From assembly GCA_963740675.1 (NCBI GenBank), contig CAVUFS010000009.1, positions 248,001 through 312,000 on the forward strand: DNA of 64,000 nucleotides, written 5' to 3'. A program made the position numbers and the translations under genes. The notes beneath the pieces are model-generated. The model was not told where the DNA came from. It saw only the letters and a list, made by a program, of their open reading frames with translations, and ran no database searches. Positions 17,852-28,524 of this stretch are shown here, piece after piece; the first letter of the stretch is position 1, and each line of letters opens with the position of its first letter. This stretch comes from CAIKMD01 sp963740675 (GTDB lineage Bacteria; Pseudomonadota; Alphaproteobacteria; ATCC43930; CGMCC-115725).

Positions 17852-19341
17852 ACGAGCACCGGCAGAAGGGACCCGCCGGCAACCAGCGCGCCGAGCGCCG
17901 CCAACACCAGCCACGACACCCAATCGCGCGCCGCATAGACGATCGGATCGTCATGCATGTAGCCGCGGGCCGTCGACAGCCACAGCCGGCATTGCCAGAA
18001 CAACATCAGCGGCACGATGCCCCAGAGCAGCTTCGGATGCGGGTAGTAACGCGAGGCGGTGTCGCTCTGCACATAGAGCGTCAGCACCAGCGCCGAGGTG
18101 AAACTGGCGGCGTAGCCCATCATCTCGAGCGCATGCAGGTCCTGGGTCATGTAGCCGCGCCGGCCGTTGACGCGGCGTTGCTGCTTCAGGATCAGTTGCA
18201 GCTCCGAGACGCGCTTGATGAGAGCGAGGCTCAGGAACGTGAAGCTCGAGAAGCCCAGGAGCCACAGCGACACCGGATAGCCGCTCGCTTCGCCGCCTCC
18301 GAAAAGCCGCACGGTGTAAAGCCCGGCGAGCACGAAGACATCGACCAGCGGCATCTCTTTGAGCTTGAAATTGTAGGATAGCGACAGCGCCGCATAGATC
18401 GCGAAATCGCGTCCCGCATCGCTTTCCCAGCCAAACGCAACGGAGATCGCCAGCAATACCGGCACCAGCGCGAGGCCGAGCGAGATCGGCACCGCGCCGC
18501 TGGCGAACGGCCGGCGCGATTTGCGCGGATGTGCCCGATCCGACGCGAGATCGGCGATATCGTTGAGGAGATAGATCGCCGAGGCGATGGCGCAAAAACC
18601 GAGGAAACACTCCAGCGCCGCTTCCCAGCTCCCGATATTGTTGACGGCCGCGGCACAGACCAACGGTACGAAGACCAGCAGGTTCTTGACCCATTGATGC
18701 GGGCGCAGCGCGCGAACCAGGCCGCGAAGCATGGAATCTTGCCGCGCGGCGGAATGCACGACCGGCGCTTCAGCCGCGGCCGCCGCGCTCACGCGCTTCG
18801 ACGCGGCTACGACGACCGACGCCGCCGCTTCCCGCCATACCGCGATGTCGACGCGGGCATTGCCGGCGTAGATGAAACCTTTCGCGCCGAAGCGCTCGAC
18901 CAGCGCTGCCGCTTTTGCTGCCCCACCGAGGTTGTTGTTACCGTCCGACGCAATCACTTCATCGAAAAGGCTGAGATGATCGGCGATTTTCTGCGCAATT
19001 CGACGGTCTGCCGCCGTGGCCAGCACCAGCATGCGGCCTTGCGCCTTCTGCTCCTGCAGGTAAGCGAGGAATTCGCGGTGATAGGGAAGGTGGGCCGGAT
19101 CGAAATCCCAGCGTCGCGCCAGTTCTTCCTTAAGGCACGCCTTGCCCTGAGCGAGCCAGCCCGGCAGCGATAACACGACACGCGGATCGGCTACGCAGGC
19201 GGCGACGGCCGCTTCGTGCAGCGAGTTGGTCGCCAGCAGCGTGCCATCGAGATCGACGCATAGCGGCAATGTCGATGAGTCGCCCCTCGGCGCCGCGATC
19301 GCCAAATTTCGAGCTGTTCCGGCCTTCTCCATCGACTCCAT
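17848..19341 (-). CDS. HAD phosphatase-UbiA prenyltransferase fusion (DPPR synthase-like)
   Basis: A 497-residue two-domain protein. Residues ~26-190 form a HAD-like domain (CVDLDGTLLATNS with the D30-x-D32 nucleophile pair; LATAADRRIAQKIA as motif II). Residues ~205-497 are a UbiA-type membrane prenyltransferase with the NDIADLASDRAHP motif (NDxxDxxxD) and SYNFKLKEMPLVDV. M. tuberculosis UbiA (Rv3806c) joins PRPP and decaprenyl phosphate. The fused HAD domain could remove the 5-phosphate from the product, giving polyprenyl-phospho-ribose, the DprE1 substrate; this is inference. It is the first gene of the operon. ATG at 19341 or 19332 are both possible starts. Confidence 0.85.
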   Translation of the reverse strand: MESMEKAGTARNLAIAAPRGDSSTLPLCVDLDGTLLATNSLHEAAVAACVADPRVVLSLPGWLAQGKACLKEELARRWDFDPAHLPYHREFLAYLQEQKAQGRMLVLATAADRRIAQKIADHLSLFDEVIASDGNNNLGGAAKAAALVERFGAKGFIYAGNARVDIAVWREAAASVVVAASKRVSAAAAAEAPVVHSAARQDSMLRGLVRALRPHQWVKNLLVFVPLVCAAAVNNIGSWEAALECFLGFCAIASAIYLLNDIADLASDRAHPRKSRRPFASGAVPISLGLALVPVLLAISVAFGWESDAGRDFAIYAALSLSYNFKLKEMPLVDVFVLAGLYTVRLFGGGEASGYPVSLWLLGFSSFTFLSLALIKRVSELQLILKQQRRVNGRRGYMTQDLHALEMMGYAASFTSALVLTLYVQSDTASRYYPHPKLLWGIVPLMLFWQCRLWLSTARGYMHDDPIVYAARDWVSWLVLAALGALVAGGSLLPVLV

Positions 19342-19448
19342 CCGCAGTGGGCCTGGCTTTCGTCGATCCGGAAGGGCCCGCGTCAGTTTCCTGAAGCATG
19401 GTGGAAATAGGATTAATACCGAAAAAATACTCGGAAACCGGCGTTTGC

Positions 19449-19462
19449 TTGATGTAGGTCAA
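19449..19462. promoter_or_regulatory. FNR/FixK-type box
   Basis: TTGATGTAGGTCAA has the perfect inverted half-sites TTGA-N6-TCAA of FNR/FixK-type regulators. It lies between the divergent UbiA-fusion operon (107 bp from its start) and the small ORF at 19462-19701. Binding is not shown. If it drives the rightward ORF, translation must start at one of the internal ATGs. Confidence 0.4.
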
Positions 19463-19701
19463 TGCAAATTGACCCTAACAGCGCCATGACCACATGCATG
19501 GACGAGCAACACATTCAGCAGATGATTGAGGTCATGCTGTCGTGCCACGGCGCTGAAGCAGAAAGCGCCGCACGAAAGCGTGCCAATCGCTGCCTCCGCC
19601 GCAAGGAGCCTGAATGGGCCGCTGCGTGGCGCGAGGTTGCCGATCGCATTGCCCGCGGCCAATACAACGCTTCGCCGCGCGGCACGGCCGCCGAAGACTA
19701 A
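19462..19701 (+). CDS. Small conserved-looking hypothetical protein
   Basis: An open frame of up to 79 residues with in-frame ATGs at 19462, 19486 and 19498; the first overlaps the FNR/FixK-type box, so the later ones are plausible starts. The product is hydrophilic and mostly helical, with a short Cys-containing N-terminal part (MLSCHGAEAES) and an acidic/basic middle (RCLRRKEPEWAAAWREVADRIARG). No known domain was recognised. Codon use fits the genome. It stands alone between two divergently oriented units. Confidence 0.5.
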   Translation: MQIDPNSAMTTCMDEQHIQQMIEVMLSCHGAEAESAARKRANRCLRRKEPEWAAAWREVADRIARGQYNASPRGTAAED

Positions 19702-19825
19702 GCGGCGCCGCTTTTCCCCCTCGGGTAGATCGCTTCCCACAACCGGCGTAAGATCGGGAAACCGCACGGCGGCGCTTTCTGCTGACGGCGCGATGTAACG
19801 ATAAGAACGCGTTTGGGAGGGTTCG

Positions 19826-20830
19826 ATGAACGGCACGGCTTTCAAGCTCGCTATGTATGCGGGCAATCCCGGGGGTCATTTCGCTGCGATTGTCCTGGGC
19901 GATACGGCTTTCGCCATCGCCACGGTTTATCCGGCCTATCGCCAATCGCCGCGCGGCAAAGCCGGCCCACTCACCGCGACCGACAGCATCCAGAACATGC
20001 TCGAAGGCTGGGATCACAATTTCCCCGTGCTGCAGGAAATGGTCGCCTTCATCGAGCAGGAAGGCGTGGGTAGCCCGCGCTTTGCCGGCAGCCGCGCCAA
20101 GATCGATATGCTGCGCGCCCTGGCGCCGATGACGCGGCCGGGCAAAATCCTCAACGCCGCGCAGAATTTCCAAGAGCATGTCGACGAGATGCTGCGCGCC
20201 GGCATGACGCCCGCCGGCGGTCCGCAATTCACCGGCGCCAAAGCGACCTCGCATCCTTACATGTTCTTCAAGGCGCCGAGCGTGCTGTGCGGCGCCTATG
20301 ACGACATCGCGATCCCGCGCGGCATGTCGCGGATCGATTGGGAAGCCGAGATCGCCTGCGCGATCTGGAAACCGGGCAAGCACATCAAGGCCGAGAATGC
20401 GCTGGGCCATATCGCCGGCTTCATGACGACGAACGACGTCTCTTGCCGCGATATCCAGACCCGGCCCGACCGGCCGGGCCTGCGTTCCGATTGGTTCGGC
20501 GGCAAGAGCCACGACAATTTCGCGCCGACCGGGCCGTTCTTCACGCCCGTCGCGTTCGTCAAAGACCACATGAAGCTGTTCATCCGCCTCACGGTGAATG
20601 GCACGGTGAAGCAGAACGGCAACACCTCGCAATTCATCTACACGCCGGAAGAGCAGATCGAATACGCCTCGAACATCATCTCGCTCGAGCCGGGCGACAT
20701 GTTCGTCTGCGGCACCTGCGGCGGTGTCGGGCAGGGCACCAACACGTTCCTCAAAGTCGGCGATGTGATGGAGACCGAGGTCGAGAGCCTCGGCAAGATG
20801 CGCAACAACCTGGTCGAGGAACGCAGCTGA
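19826..20830 (+). CDS. Fumarylacetoacetate hydrolase (FAH) family protein
   Basis: A 334-residue FAH-fold enzyme with a GGGAGG ribosome-binding site 6 bases before the ATG. Seen: the metal-binding core region DWEAEIACAIWKPGKH (acidic ligands), NDVSCRDIQ, KSHDNFAPTGPFF, and a C-terminal VCGTCGGVGQGTNTFLKVGDVMETEVE, all typical. FAH-family enzymes cleave or hydrate 2,4-diketo acids in aromatic catabolism. It heads a same-strand run with a LivK-type binding protein, a Rieske oxygenase and an MFS transporter, so a ring-degradation role is likely. Its substrate is unknown. Confidence 0.88.
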   Translation: MNGTAFKLAMYAGNPGGHFAAIVLGDTAFAIATVYPAYRQSPRGKAGPLTATDSIQNMLEGWDHNFPVLQEMVAFIEQEGVGSPRFAGSRAKIDMLRALAPMTRPGKILNAAQNFQEHVDEMLRAGMTPAGGPQFTGAKATSHPYMFFKAPSVLCGAYDDIAIPRGMSRIDWEAEIACAIWKPGKHIKAENALGHIAGFMTTNDVSCRDIQTRPDRPGLRSDWFGGKSHDNFAPTGPFFTPVAFVKDHMKLFIRLTVNGTVKQNGNTSQFIYTPEEQIEYASNIISLEPGDMFVCGTCGGVGQGTNTFLKVGDVMETEVESLGKMRNNLVEERS

Positions 20831-20841
20831 CGGTGCACGCC

Positions 20842-20900
20842 GTCACCCGCGGACTTGTTCCGCGGGTCCAGGGACCGCCGCGACAAGCTCGGCGGTGACG
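20842..20900. repeat. Dispersed palindromic intergenic repeat (variant copy)
   Basis: GTCACCCGCGG ... CCGCGGGTCCAGGGACC ... GGCGGTGACG forms two adjacent hairpins flanked by the inverted ends GTCA/TGAC. It is a diverged relative of the elements at 27410, 31856 and 47661 and lies between the FAH gene and the binding-protein gene. Confidence 0.7.
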
Positions 20901-20926
20901 AATGAATAAATAAACGGGAGGCACGC

Positions 20927-22183
20927 ATGTCTTTTGGGAAGCGCGCGGTAACACTCGTTTTTGCTCTTTTGGCGCTGGCCCTGATTGTTCTGCCGGCGCG
21001 GGCCGCCGATCCGATCCGGGTCGGTTTCAGCATCGCCCAAACCGGCGGCACGGCCGCTATCGGCAAGCAGATCTTGGTCGCACTGCAAATCTGGCGCGAC
21101 GATGTGAATGCCAAAGGCGGCCTCATGGGCCGGCCGATCGAGCTGGTCTTCTATGACGACCAGGGCAACCCCGCCAACGCGGCGCAGATCTATTCGAAGC
21201 TGCTCGATATCGACAAGGTCGATCTTCTGATCGGGCCCTATTCGACCAACATGGTCGCACCGGTGATCCCGATCCTGATGCAGCGCGGTCTCGCCACCAT
21301 CGGCATCCTCGCGAATGCCGCAAACAGCCAGTTCCATTACGACCGCTATTTCTCGATGATCCCGTCAGGGCCCGATCCCGAGAAATCCTTCTCGACCGGC
21401 TTCTTCCAGCTCGCCATGGCACAGGATCCGAAGCCCAAGACCTTGGCGATCCTGGGCGTCGATGCCGAATTCGGCCGCAACGCAACCGACGGCGCGAAGG
21501 CTAACCTCAAGAACTTCCCGTTCCAGGTCGTCTATGACCAGAACTACCCGCCGAGCACGACGGATTTCACGCCAATCATCCGCGCCGTGCAGGCGAAGAA
21601 TCCCGACATCGTCTACGTCGCGGCCTATCCGCCCGACACGGTCGGCATCGTTCGGGCGATGAATCAAGTCGGCTTCCAACCGAAAATGTTTGGCGGCGCC
21701 TTCATCGGGTTGTTGATCACGGCGACCAAGGTCCAGCTTGGACCGTTGCTCAATGGCATCGTCGTCACCCAAGGCTTCCTGCCAGCGGCGACTTTCGAAT
21801 TCCCCGGCACGCAGCAATTCCTCGACCGTTACGCGCAGATCGCGCCGACCCAGGGCCTCGACCCGCTGGGCTGGTCGTTCCCGCCCTATGGCTATGCCGC
21901 CGGCCAGGTGCTGCAAGAAGCGGTCGAAGGTGCCAAGACCCTCGATCACGCCAAGCTTGCCGAATACATGCGCAGCCACGAATTCGCTACCGTCGTCGGC
22001 AACATCTCGTTCGGCAAGGATGGCGAATGGGCAAAAGGCCGCGAGGTCTGGACCCAGTTCCAAAACATCACCGCCAATTCGCTCGACGATTTCAGGGACG
22101 TTTCGCATCAGCCGATCCTGTCGCCGGCCAACATGAAGACCGGGAACTTGATCTATCCCTATGCGGACGCGAAGAAGCCCTAA
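20927..22183 (+). CDS. ABC transporter substrate-binding protein, LivK/branched-chain amino acid type
   Basis: A 418-residue periplasmic binding protein (peripla_BP_6 fold). Seen: an N-terminal signal peptide ending near residue 26 (LIVLPARAADPIRVGFS) and the canonical first strand and loop IRVGFSIAQTGGTAAIGKQ, then KGGLMGRPIELVFYDDQGNP. A GGGAGG ribosome-binding site precedes the ATG. The permease and ATPase genes are not in the window, so this is an orphan or part of a distributed system. In this context the ligand is probably an aromatic or organic acid metabolite handled by the neighbours. Confidence 0.9.
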   Translation: MSFGKRAVTLVFALLALALIVLPARAADPIRVGFSIAQTGGTAAIGKQILVALQIWRDDVNAKGGLMGRPIELVFYDDQGNPANAAQIYSKLLDIDKVDLLIGPYSTNMVAPVIPILMQRGLATIGILANAANSQFHYDRYFSMIPSGPDPEKSFSTGFFQLAMAQDPKPKTLAILGVDAEFGRNATDGAKANLKNFPFQVVYDQNYPPSTTDFTPIIRAVQAKNPDIVYVAAYPPDTVGIVRAMNQVGFQPKMFGGAFIGLLITATKVQLGPLLNGIVVTQGFLPAATFEFPGTQQFLDRYAQIAPTQGLDPLGWSFPPYGYAAGQVLQEAVEGAKTLDHAKLAEYMRSHEFATVVGNISFGKDGEWAKGREVWTQFQNITANSLDDFRDVSHQPILSPANMKTGNLIYPYADAKKP

Positions 22184-22206
22184 CGAAAACCTTTCGGGGA
22201 GCATCG

Positions 22207-23519
22207 ATGCTGTCGACACAGGACAACGACCTGATCTGCCGCGTCGGGCCGGGCACACCCATGGGCGAGCTGATGCGGCGCTATTGGATGCCGGCGCTGT
22301 TGTCGCGCGAGCTTGCGGCCGATGGCGACCCGATGCGCCTCATGCTGTTGGGCGAGGCGCTGGTCGCCTTCCGCGACAGCAGCGGCAAAGTCGGCATCAT
22401 CGACCATGAATGTCCGCATCGCTGCGCGTCGCTGTTCTACGGCCGCAACGAAGAGGGCGGTCTGCGCTGTCTCTATCACGGCTGGAAATTCGCGGCCGAC
22501 GGGCGTTGCCTCGACATGCCGAATGTGCCGTCGCATCTCGACTTCAAGGACAAGATCCGCACCACGGCGTATCCGACCCTCGAAGAGCGCGGCGGCGTGA
22601 TCTGGACCTATATGGGTCCGCGCGATGCGAAGACCGGTGCGGTGCCGCCGCTGCCCGATATCCTCGCCAATCTTCTGCCCGAGGATCAGGTCGATTTCAC
22701 GCTCTTCCAGCGCGAATGCAATTGGCTGCAAGCGCTCGAAGGCGATTACGACACCTCGCATGTCGGCTTCCTGCACGGCGGCAAGCGCACGCTGGCCGAT
22801 CATCGGCCCGACGATCCGCAGCGTTTCGGCACCATCAATCGCGCACCCACCTACGAGGTGATGGAGCAGGAATGGGGTGTGACCTACGCCGCGATCCGTC
22901 CCGCCGATGACGGCCGCGATTACTGGCGCGTTGGCCAATTCCTTTTTCCCTTCTGGTCGATCACGCCATCCTCGCCGATCACCGAGCGCGTCGGCATGCG
23001 CGCCTGGGTGCCGATGGACGACACCCATACGCTGGCCTTCCAGATCCGCCGCAAGGTCGCGGGCACGAAAGGCGTCGACGGCATGCCGATCCCGATAGTG
23101 ACTATCTGCCGGATACGACGGATTGGTACGGCCGCTATCGCCTGAAAGTGAATCCGCGCAACGATCATCTCCTCGACCGCGCGCGGCAGCGCAACGAGAA
23201 TTACTCCGGCATTATCGGCATCACGCAGCAGGATCAGGCGATCACCGAAAGCATGGGACCGATCGCCAATCGTGTGAAGGAACATCTCGCCCCGAGCGAC
23301 CGGATGATCCAAGTCTCGCGCCGATGCCTGATCGAGGCTGCAATCAAGCTGCGCGACGAAGGGATCGCACCGCCAGGCGCAGAACGGCCCGCGCTCTACG
23401 CGCTCGTCGCCGGCGGTTTTTTCCTGACCGCCGCCGGCCGTCATCTGGCGGAAGCCTATGCAGAACAGCTCGACGCTTTCCGCGACGCCAACCGCGATCT
23501 GCTCGCCGCCGCCGAATAG
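22207..23519 (+). CDS. Rieske aromatic ring-hydroxylating oxygenase, alpha subunit (single-base frameshift near 23089)
   Basis: The N-terminal frame begins at 22207 and carries a Rieske [2Fe-2S] centre (C69-x-H71 in ECPHRCASL; C88-x2-H91 in CLYHGWKF) and a mononuclear iron site (GDYDTSHVGFLH). It runs out of frame after about residue 296. The continuation (PDSDYLPDTTDWYGRYRLKVNPRN...) is in the next frame and reaches a stop at 23519. One missing G near 23089 (CCGATCCC for CCGGATCCC) explains the break. Phthalate-4,5-dioxygenase-type oxygenases have this layout. No reductase gene is adjacent. Confidence 0.85.
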
Positions 23520-23531
23520 GGGATCTGTCCG

Positions 23532-24876
23532 ATGATGGAGAACGACACCGCGGCGCTCGCCGAACTTCCCGCCGCGCGCGGCACGACCGGGCAGCCTTGC
23601 CCAGCAATGGTATCTCGTCGGCGTGCTGACGGTGATCTACGTCCTCAATTACATCGATCGCGGCGCGCTCAACCTTATCGTCAATCCGCTGAAAGAGGAT
23701 CTGCACATCAGCGACGTGCAGGTCAGCCTGCTGATCGGGCTTTCCTTCGCGGCGCTCTACAGCCTGCTGTGCATTCCGGCCGGGTACCTTTCCGACATCA
23801 TGAGCCGCAAAACCTTGCTCGGCACGGCGATCTGCTTCTGGTCCTGCGCCGCGACGGTGTGCGGCTTTGCCGGCAATTATGCGCAGCTTTTCGCCGGCCG
23901 CATCGGCCTCGGCGTCGGCGAGGCGGTGTTGCCGCCAACAGCCTATTCCTTGCTGCGCGACGGCGTCCGGCCACAACATCGCGCGCGGGCCTTCAGCTGC
24001 TACCACCTCGGCACCGGGGTCGGGACGGCGCTCGGCGCGCTCATCGGCGGCTCGCTCTTCGCCCTCGGCGCAGCCGGCGCCTTCATCAATGTGCCGATCC
24101 TCTCGTCGCTGCGGCCGTGGCAATTGGTGATCGCGGTGCCCGGCCTCTGCGGCATCGTTCTGTCCTATCTCGTCTTCACCTTGCGCGAGCCGCCGCGGCC
24201 ATCGGCCGGGGAGAGCGCCAGTTTCGGCGAGATGTTCCGCTACGTCGCCGACAACCGCCGGCTTTACACGCCGCTCTTTCTCTCGATCGTCTTTGGCCCC
24301 ATGGCGGTCTCGGCCTGGGGCGCGTGGCAAGCGGCAGCGATCGGCCGGATCTGGGGCCTGCCTGTGCCGGAAATCGGCCATGTCACCGGGCTCTTGGCCC
24401 TCTGCGCCCTGCCTTTCGACGCGCTGATCATCGGCTTTCTCATGGACCGCGTGTCGCGCGGCGGCACACGGCGCGATCGCACCATTTTCCTGGCGATCGG
24501 GATCGCCGCGCTCCAGCTCGTGCCGGCGCTGATGATCCTCTATGCGCCGACCATTCCGTGGATGTGGGCAAGCTATGCCGCATCGATGCTGCTCACCAAC
24601 GCCAACGGTGTCGCCGGCACCTTGTCGCTGGCCCAGGTGACGCCGGGCCGGCTCATGGGCAAGGTCACGTCCTTCTATTTCCTGATCGCCAATCTCCTCG
24701 GCCTGGCGCTCGGCCCGACGGTGACGGCGCTGGTCGCGGAATGGTTCTTCACCGGCAAGCTCGCGATCGTTGGCGCCATGACCTGGTGCTATCCGCTGCT
24801 GACCGTGCTCAACCTCCTTTGCCTCGCGATCTTCGCGCTGCGGCTCAAGCGCTGGCAGGTCGGACGTGCATCCTGA
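23532..24876 (+). CDS. MFS transporter (frameshift near the 5' end, about 23590)
   Basis: About 440 residues with roughly 12 membrane helices. The body (from QQWYLVGVLTVIYVLNYIDR) is in one frame up to 24876, but the only start codons with a suitable leader (ATGs at 23532/23535) are in another frame; a one-base insertion between 23540 and 23600 would join them. The MFS signature region YLSDIMSRKTLLG between helices 2 and 3 is present, and NYIDR in helix 1 is typical of aromatic-acid/sphingolipid-transporter-like (Spns, AAHS) families. It probably imports or exports the compound processed by the Rieske oxygenase and FAH enzymes. Confidence 0.82.
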
Positions 24877-24907
24877 CGAAAGCGGGACGGCGCCCTAGAT
24901 TAAGGGC

Positions 24908-26937
<2,030 letters not shown>

Positions 26938-26938
26938 C

Positions 26939-27391
26939 ATGCCGCGCCTGTCGCTCGATAGCCCGGTGGGCCGGCTGACCATCTTCGAGCAGGACGGCGC
27001 GATCACGGCTTTGGTCTGGGGCGACAAATCGGCAGGGCCGGTTACGCCGCTGCTGCAAAGCGCCAAGCGGCAGCTTCTTGCCTATTTCGAGCGCAAGCGG
27101 CGAGACTTCGATCTGCCCCTTCTGCCCGAAGGCACCGAGGACGAGAAGCGCATCTGGGCGGCGATGGCCGCGATCCCTTACGGCGAGACGCGCTCTTATG
27201 GCGAGATCGGCCGCGCCCTCGATATCGAGCCGCGCGTCGTCGGTCAGGCTTGCGGCCGCAATCCGCTGCCGATCCTTCTGCCATGCCACCGCGTCACCGG
27301 CGCCGACGGCAAGCTTGTCGGCTATTCCGGCAGCGGCGGCATCGAGACGAAGCGGATGCTGCTCCAGCTCGAAGGCGCGTTATTGATTTGA
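26939..27391 (+). CDS. ogt: Methylated-DNA-[protein]-cysteine S-methyltransferase
   Basis: A 150-residue suicide repair enzyme that removes alkyl groups from O6-guanine. Seen: IPYGETRSYGEIGRALD (helix-turn-helix DNA contact), the catalytic PCHRV motif with C116 and GYSGSGGIETKRMLLQLEG at the C-terminus. ATG at 26939 is preferred; GTG at 26930 overlapping the upstream stop is an alternative. It follows the YyaL-like gene without a gap, so co-transcription is likely. Confidence 0.92.
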   Translation: MPRLSLDSPVGRLTIFEQDGAITALVWGDKSAGPVTPLLQSAKRQLLAYFERKRRDFDLPLLPEGTEDEKRIWAAMAAIPYGETRSYGEIGRALDIEPRVVGQACGRNPLPILLPCHRVTGADGKLVGYSGSGGIETKRMLLQLEGALLI

Positions 27392-27409
27392 TAGCCCGCT
27401 GATTCTTTC

Positions 27410-27484
27410 GTCATTCCCGTGGAAGCGGGAATTTAGAACCGCAGCGAGTTTTTTCCCTGGACCCCCGCTTTCGCGGGGGTGGCG
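27410..27484. repeat. Dispersed palindromic intergenic repeat
   Basis: GTCATTCCCGTGGAAGCGGGAA, a spacer, then CTGGACCCCCGCTTTCGCGG and GGGTGGCG: two hairpins with inverted outer ends. It lies between convergent ogt and the binding-protein gene and may also act as a terminator or mRNA-stabilising element. Confidence 0.78.
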
Positions 27485-27498
27485 GTGTTAGTACCCCG

Positions 27499-28476
27499 TC
27501 ACTTCGTCGCGGCTTTGTAGTAGCTCAGATCGTAGAAATCGCGCGCGTTCAGCTTCTTCTTCGGCTCGGCGTATTCGCCGCGCAGCTTGACCACCGTCGC
27601 GACGCCGAGCGGATCGATCTTCGCCGTCGGCGAGCCGATGCCACCTTTGCCGGCGGTGTCGCGATAGATGTCGGCACCTTGCTGCGGCGACAGGCCTTGC
27701 GTGTTCTTCACTAGCAGATCGATCGCCTCGGCTTTATGCGAAGCATCGAACAGCCACATCGAGCTTTTGACATAGGCGCGGATGAAGGCGACCAGCGTGT
27801 CGCGATGCTGCGCCGCCCAGGCACGGCGCGCAAAACCGGCGCTCGCCTGATAATGCGGGAAGAGCTTGCGCATATTGCCGAGATTGACCGCGCCTTTGCT
27901 GAGCGCGATCGAATTGAATGGGCGGTTGAGGCCCGCGGCTTGCGCCTTGCCGCCGGTAATCGCATCGAGCCGCGCCTGCGACGAGCCCACCGCGAGGATA
28001 TTGTAATCGCCTTGCTTGAGTTTGTGCCGCTCGAGCGCGCTATAGAGCACAAAAGCAAAACCGGTATTCGAGGCGTCGACCGCAAGCGTCTTTTCCTTCA
28101 TGTCCTCGATTTTCTTGATGTCGGGCGAGGCAATGAATTGTAGCGCCAATTGCTCGCCGCCCATGAAGGCAAAGAGATCGGTCGGCTGCTGGACGTCGTT
28201 CGAGCCCTGGCCGGCATCATAAGCGACGACATTGTCGAACGCGGTCAGACCGAGATCGGCTTTGCCGCTCATCATGTTGTTGATCTGCTCGACCGAGCCG
28301 CGCACAGGGTTGAAATGCACGTCGAGTTTCTCGCGGGCGAAGAAGCCCTCGTTTTGCGCGATCAGCAGCACCCAATTGGCGCCGGGAAAGAAGCTGACTT
28401 CCAGCTTGGTTTGCGCCACGGCGGGCGCGGCGACGGCCATCGCGCCGGCGATCAGGGTCACGAGCAACTTATGCAT
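27499..28476 (-). CDS. ABC transporter substrate-binding protein, NMT1/SsuA-like
   Basis: A 325-residue periplasmic binding protein. ATG at 28476 gives a normal signal peptide (LLVTLIAGAMAVAAPAVAQ). Seen: the NMT1/THI5-like opening (EVSFFPGANWVLLIAQNEGFF), the EKTLAVDASNTGFAFVLY lobe and LRGEYAEPKKKLNARDFYD at the end. It is the third gene of a minus-strand group with two exported amidohydrolases, suggesting uptake of the product or substrate of those enzymes. No permease or ATPase gene is adjacent. Confidence 0.85.
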   Translation of the reverse strand: MHKLLVTLIAGAMAVAAPAVAQTKLEVSFFPGANWVLLIAQNEGFFAREKLDVHFNPVRGSVEQINNMMSGKADLGLTAFDNVVAYDAGQGSNDVQQPTDLFAFMGGEQLALQFIASPDIKKIEDMKEKTLAVDASNTGFAFVLYSALERHKLKQGDYNILAVGSSQARLDAITGGKAQAAGLNRPFNSIALSKGAVNLGNMRKLFPHYQASAGFARRAWAAQHRDTLVAFIRAYVKSSMWLFDASHKAEAIDLLVKNTQGLSPQQGADIYRDTAGKGGIGSPTAKIDPLGVATVVKLRGEYAEPKKKLNARDFYDLSYYKAATK

Positions 28477-28524
28477 GGGATTCAAACCTTCTTCGCTTGT
28501 CTCAAATGTCAGGCTTTGAGGATC

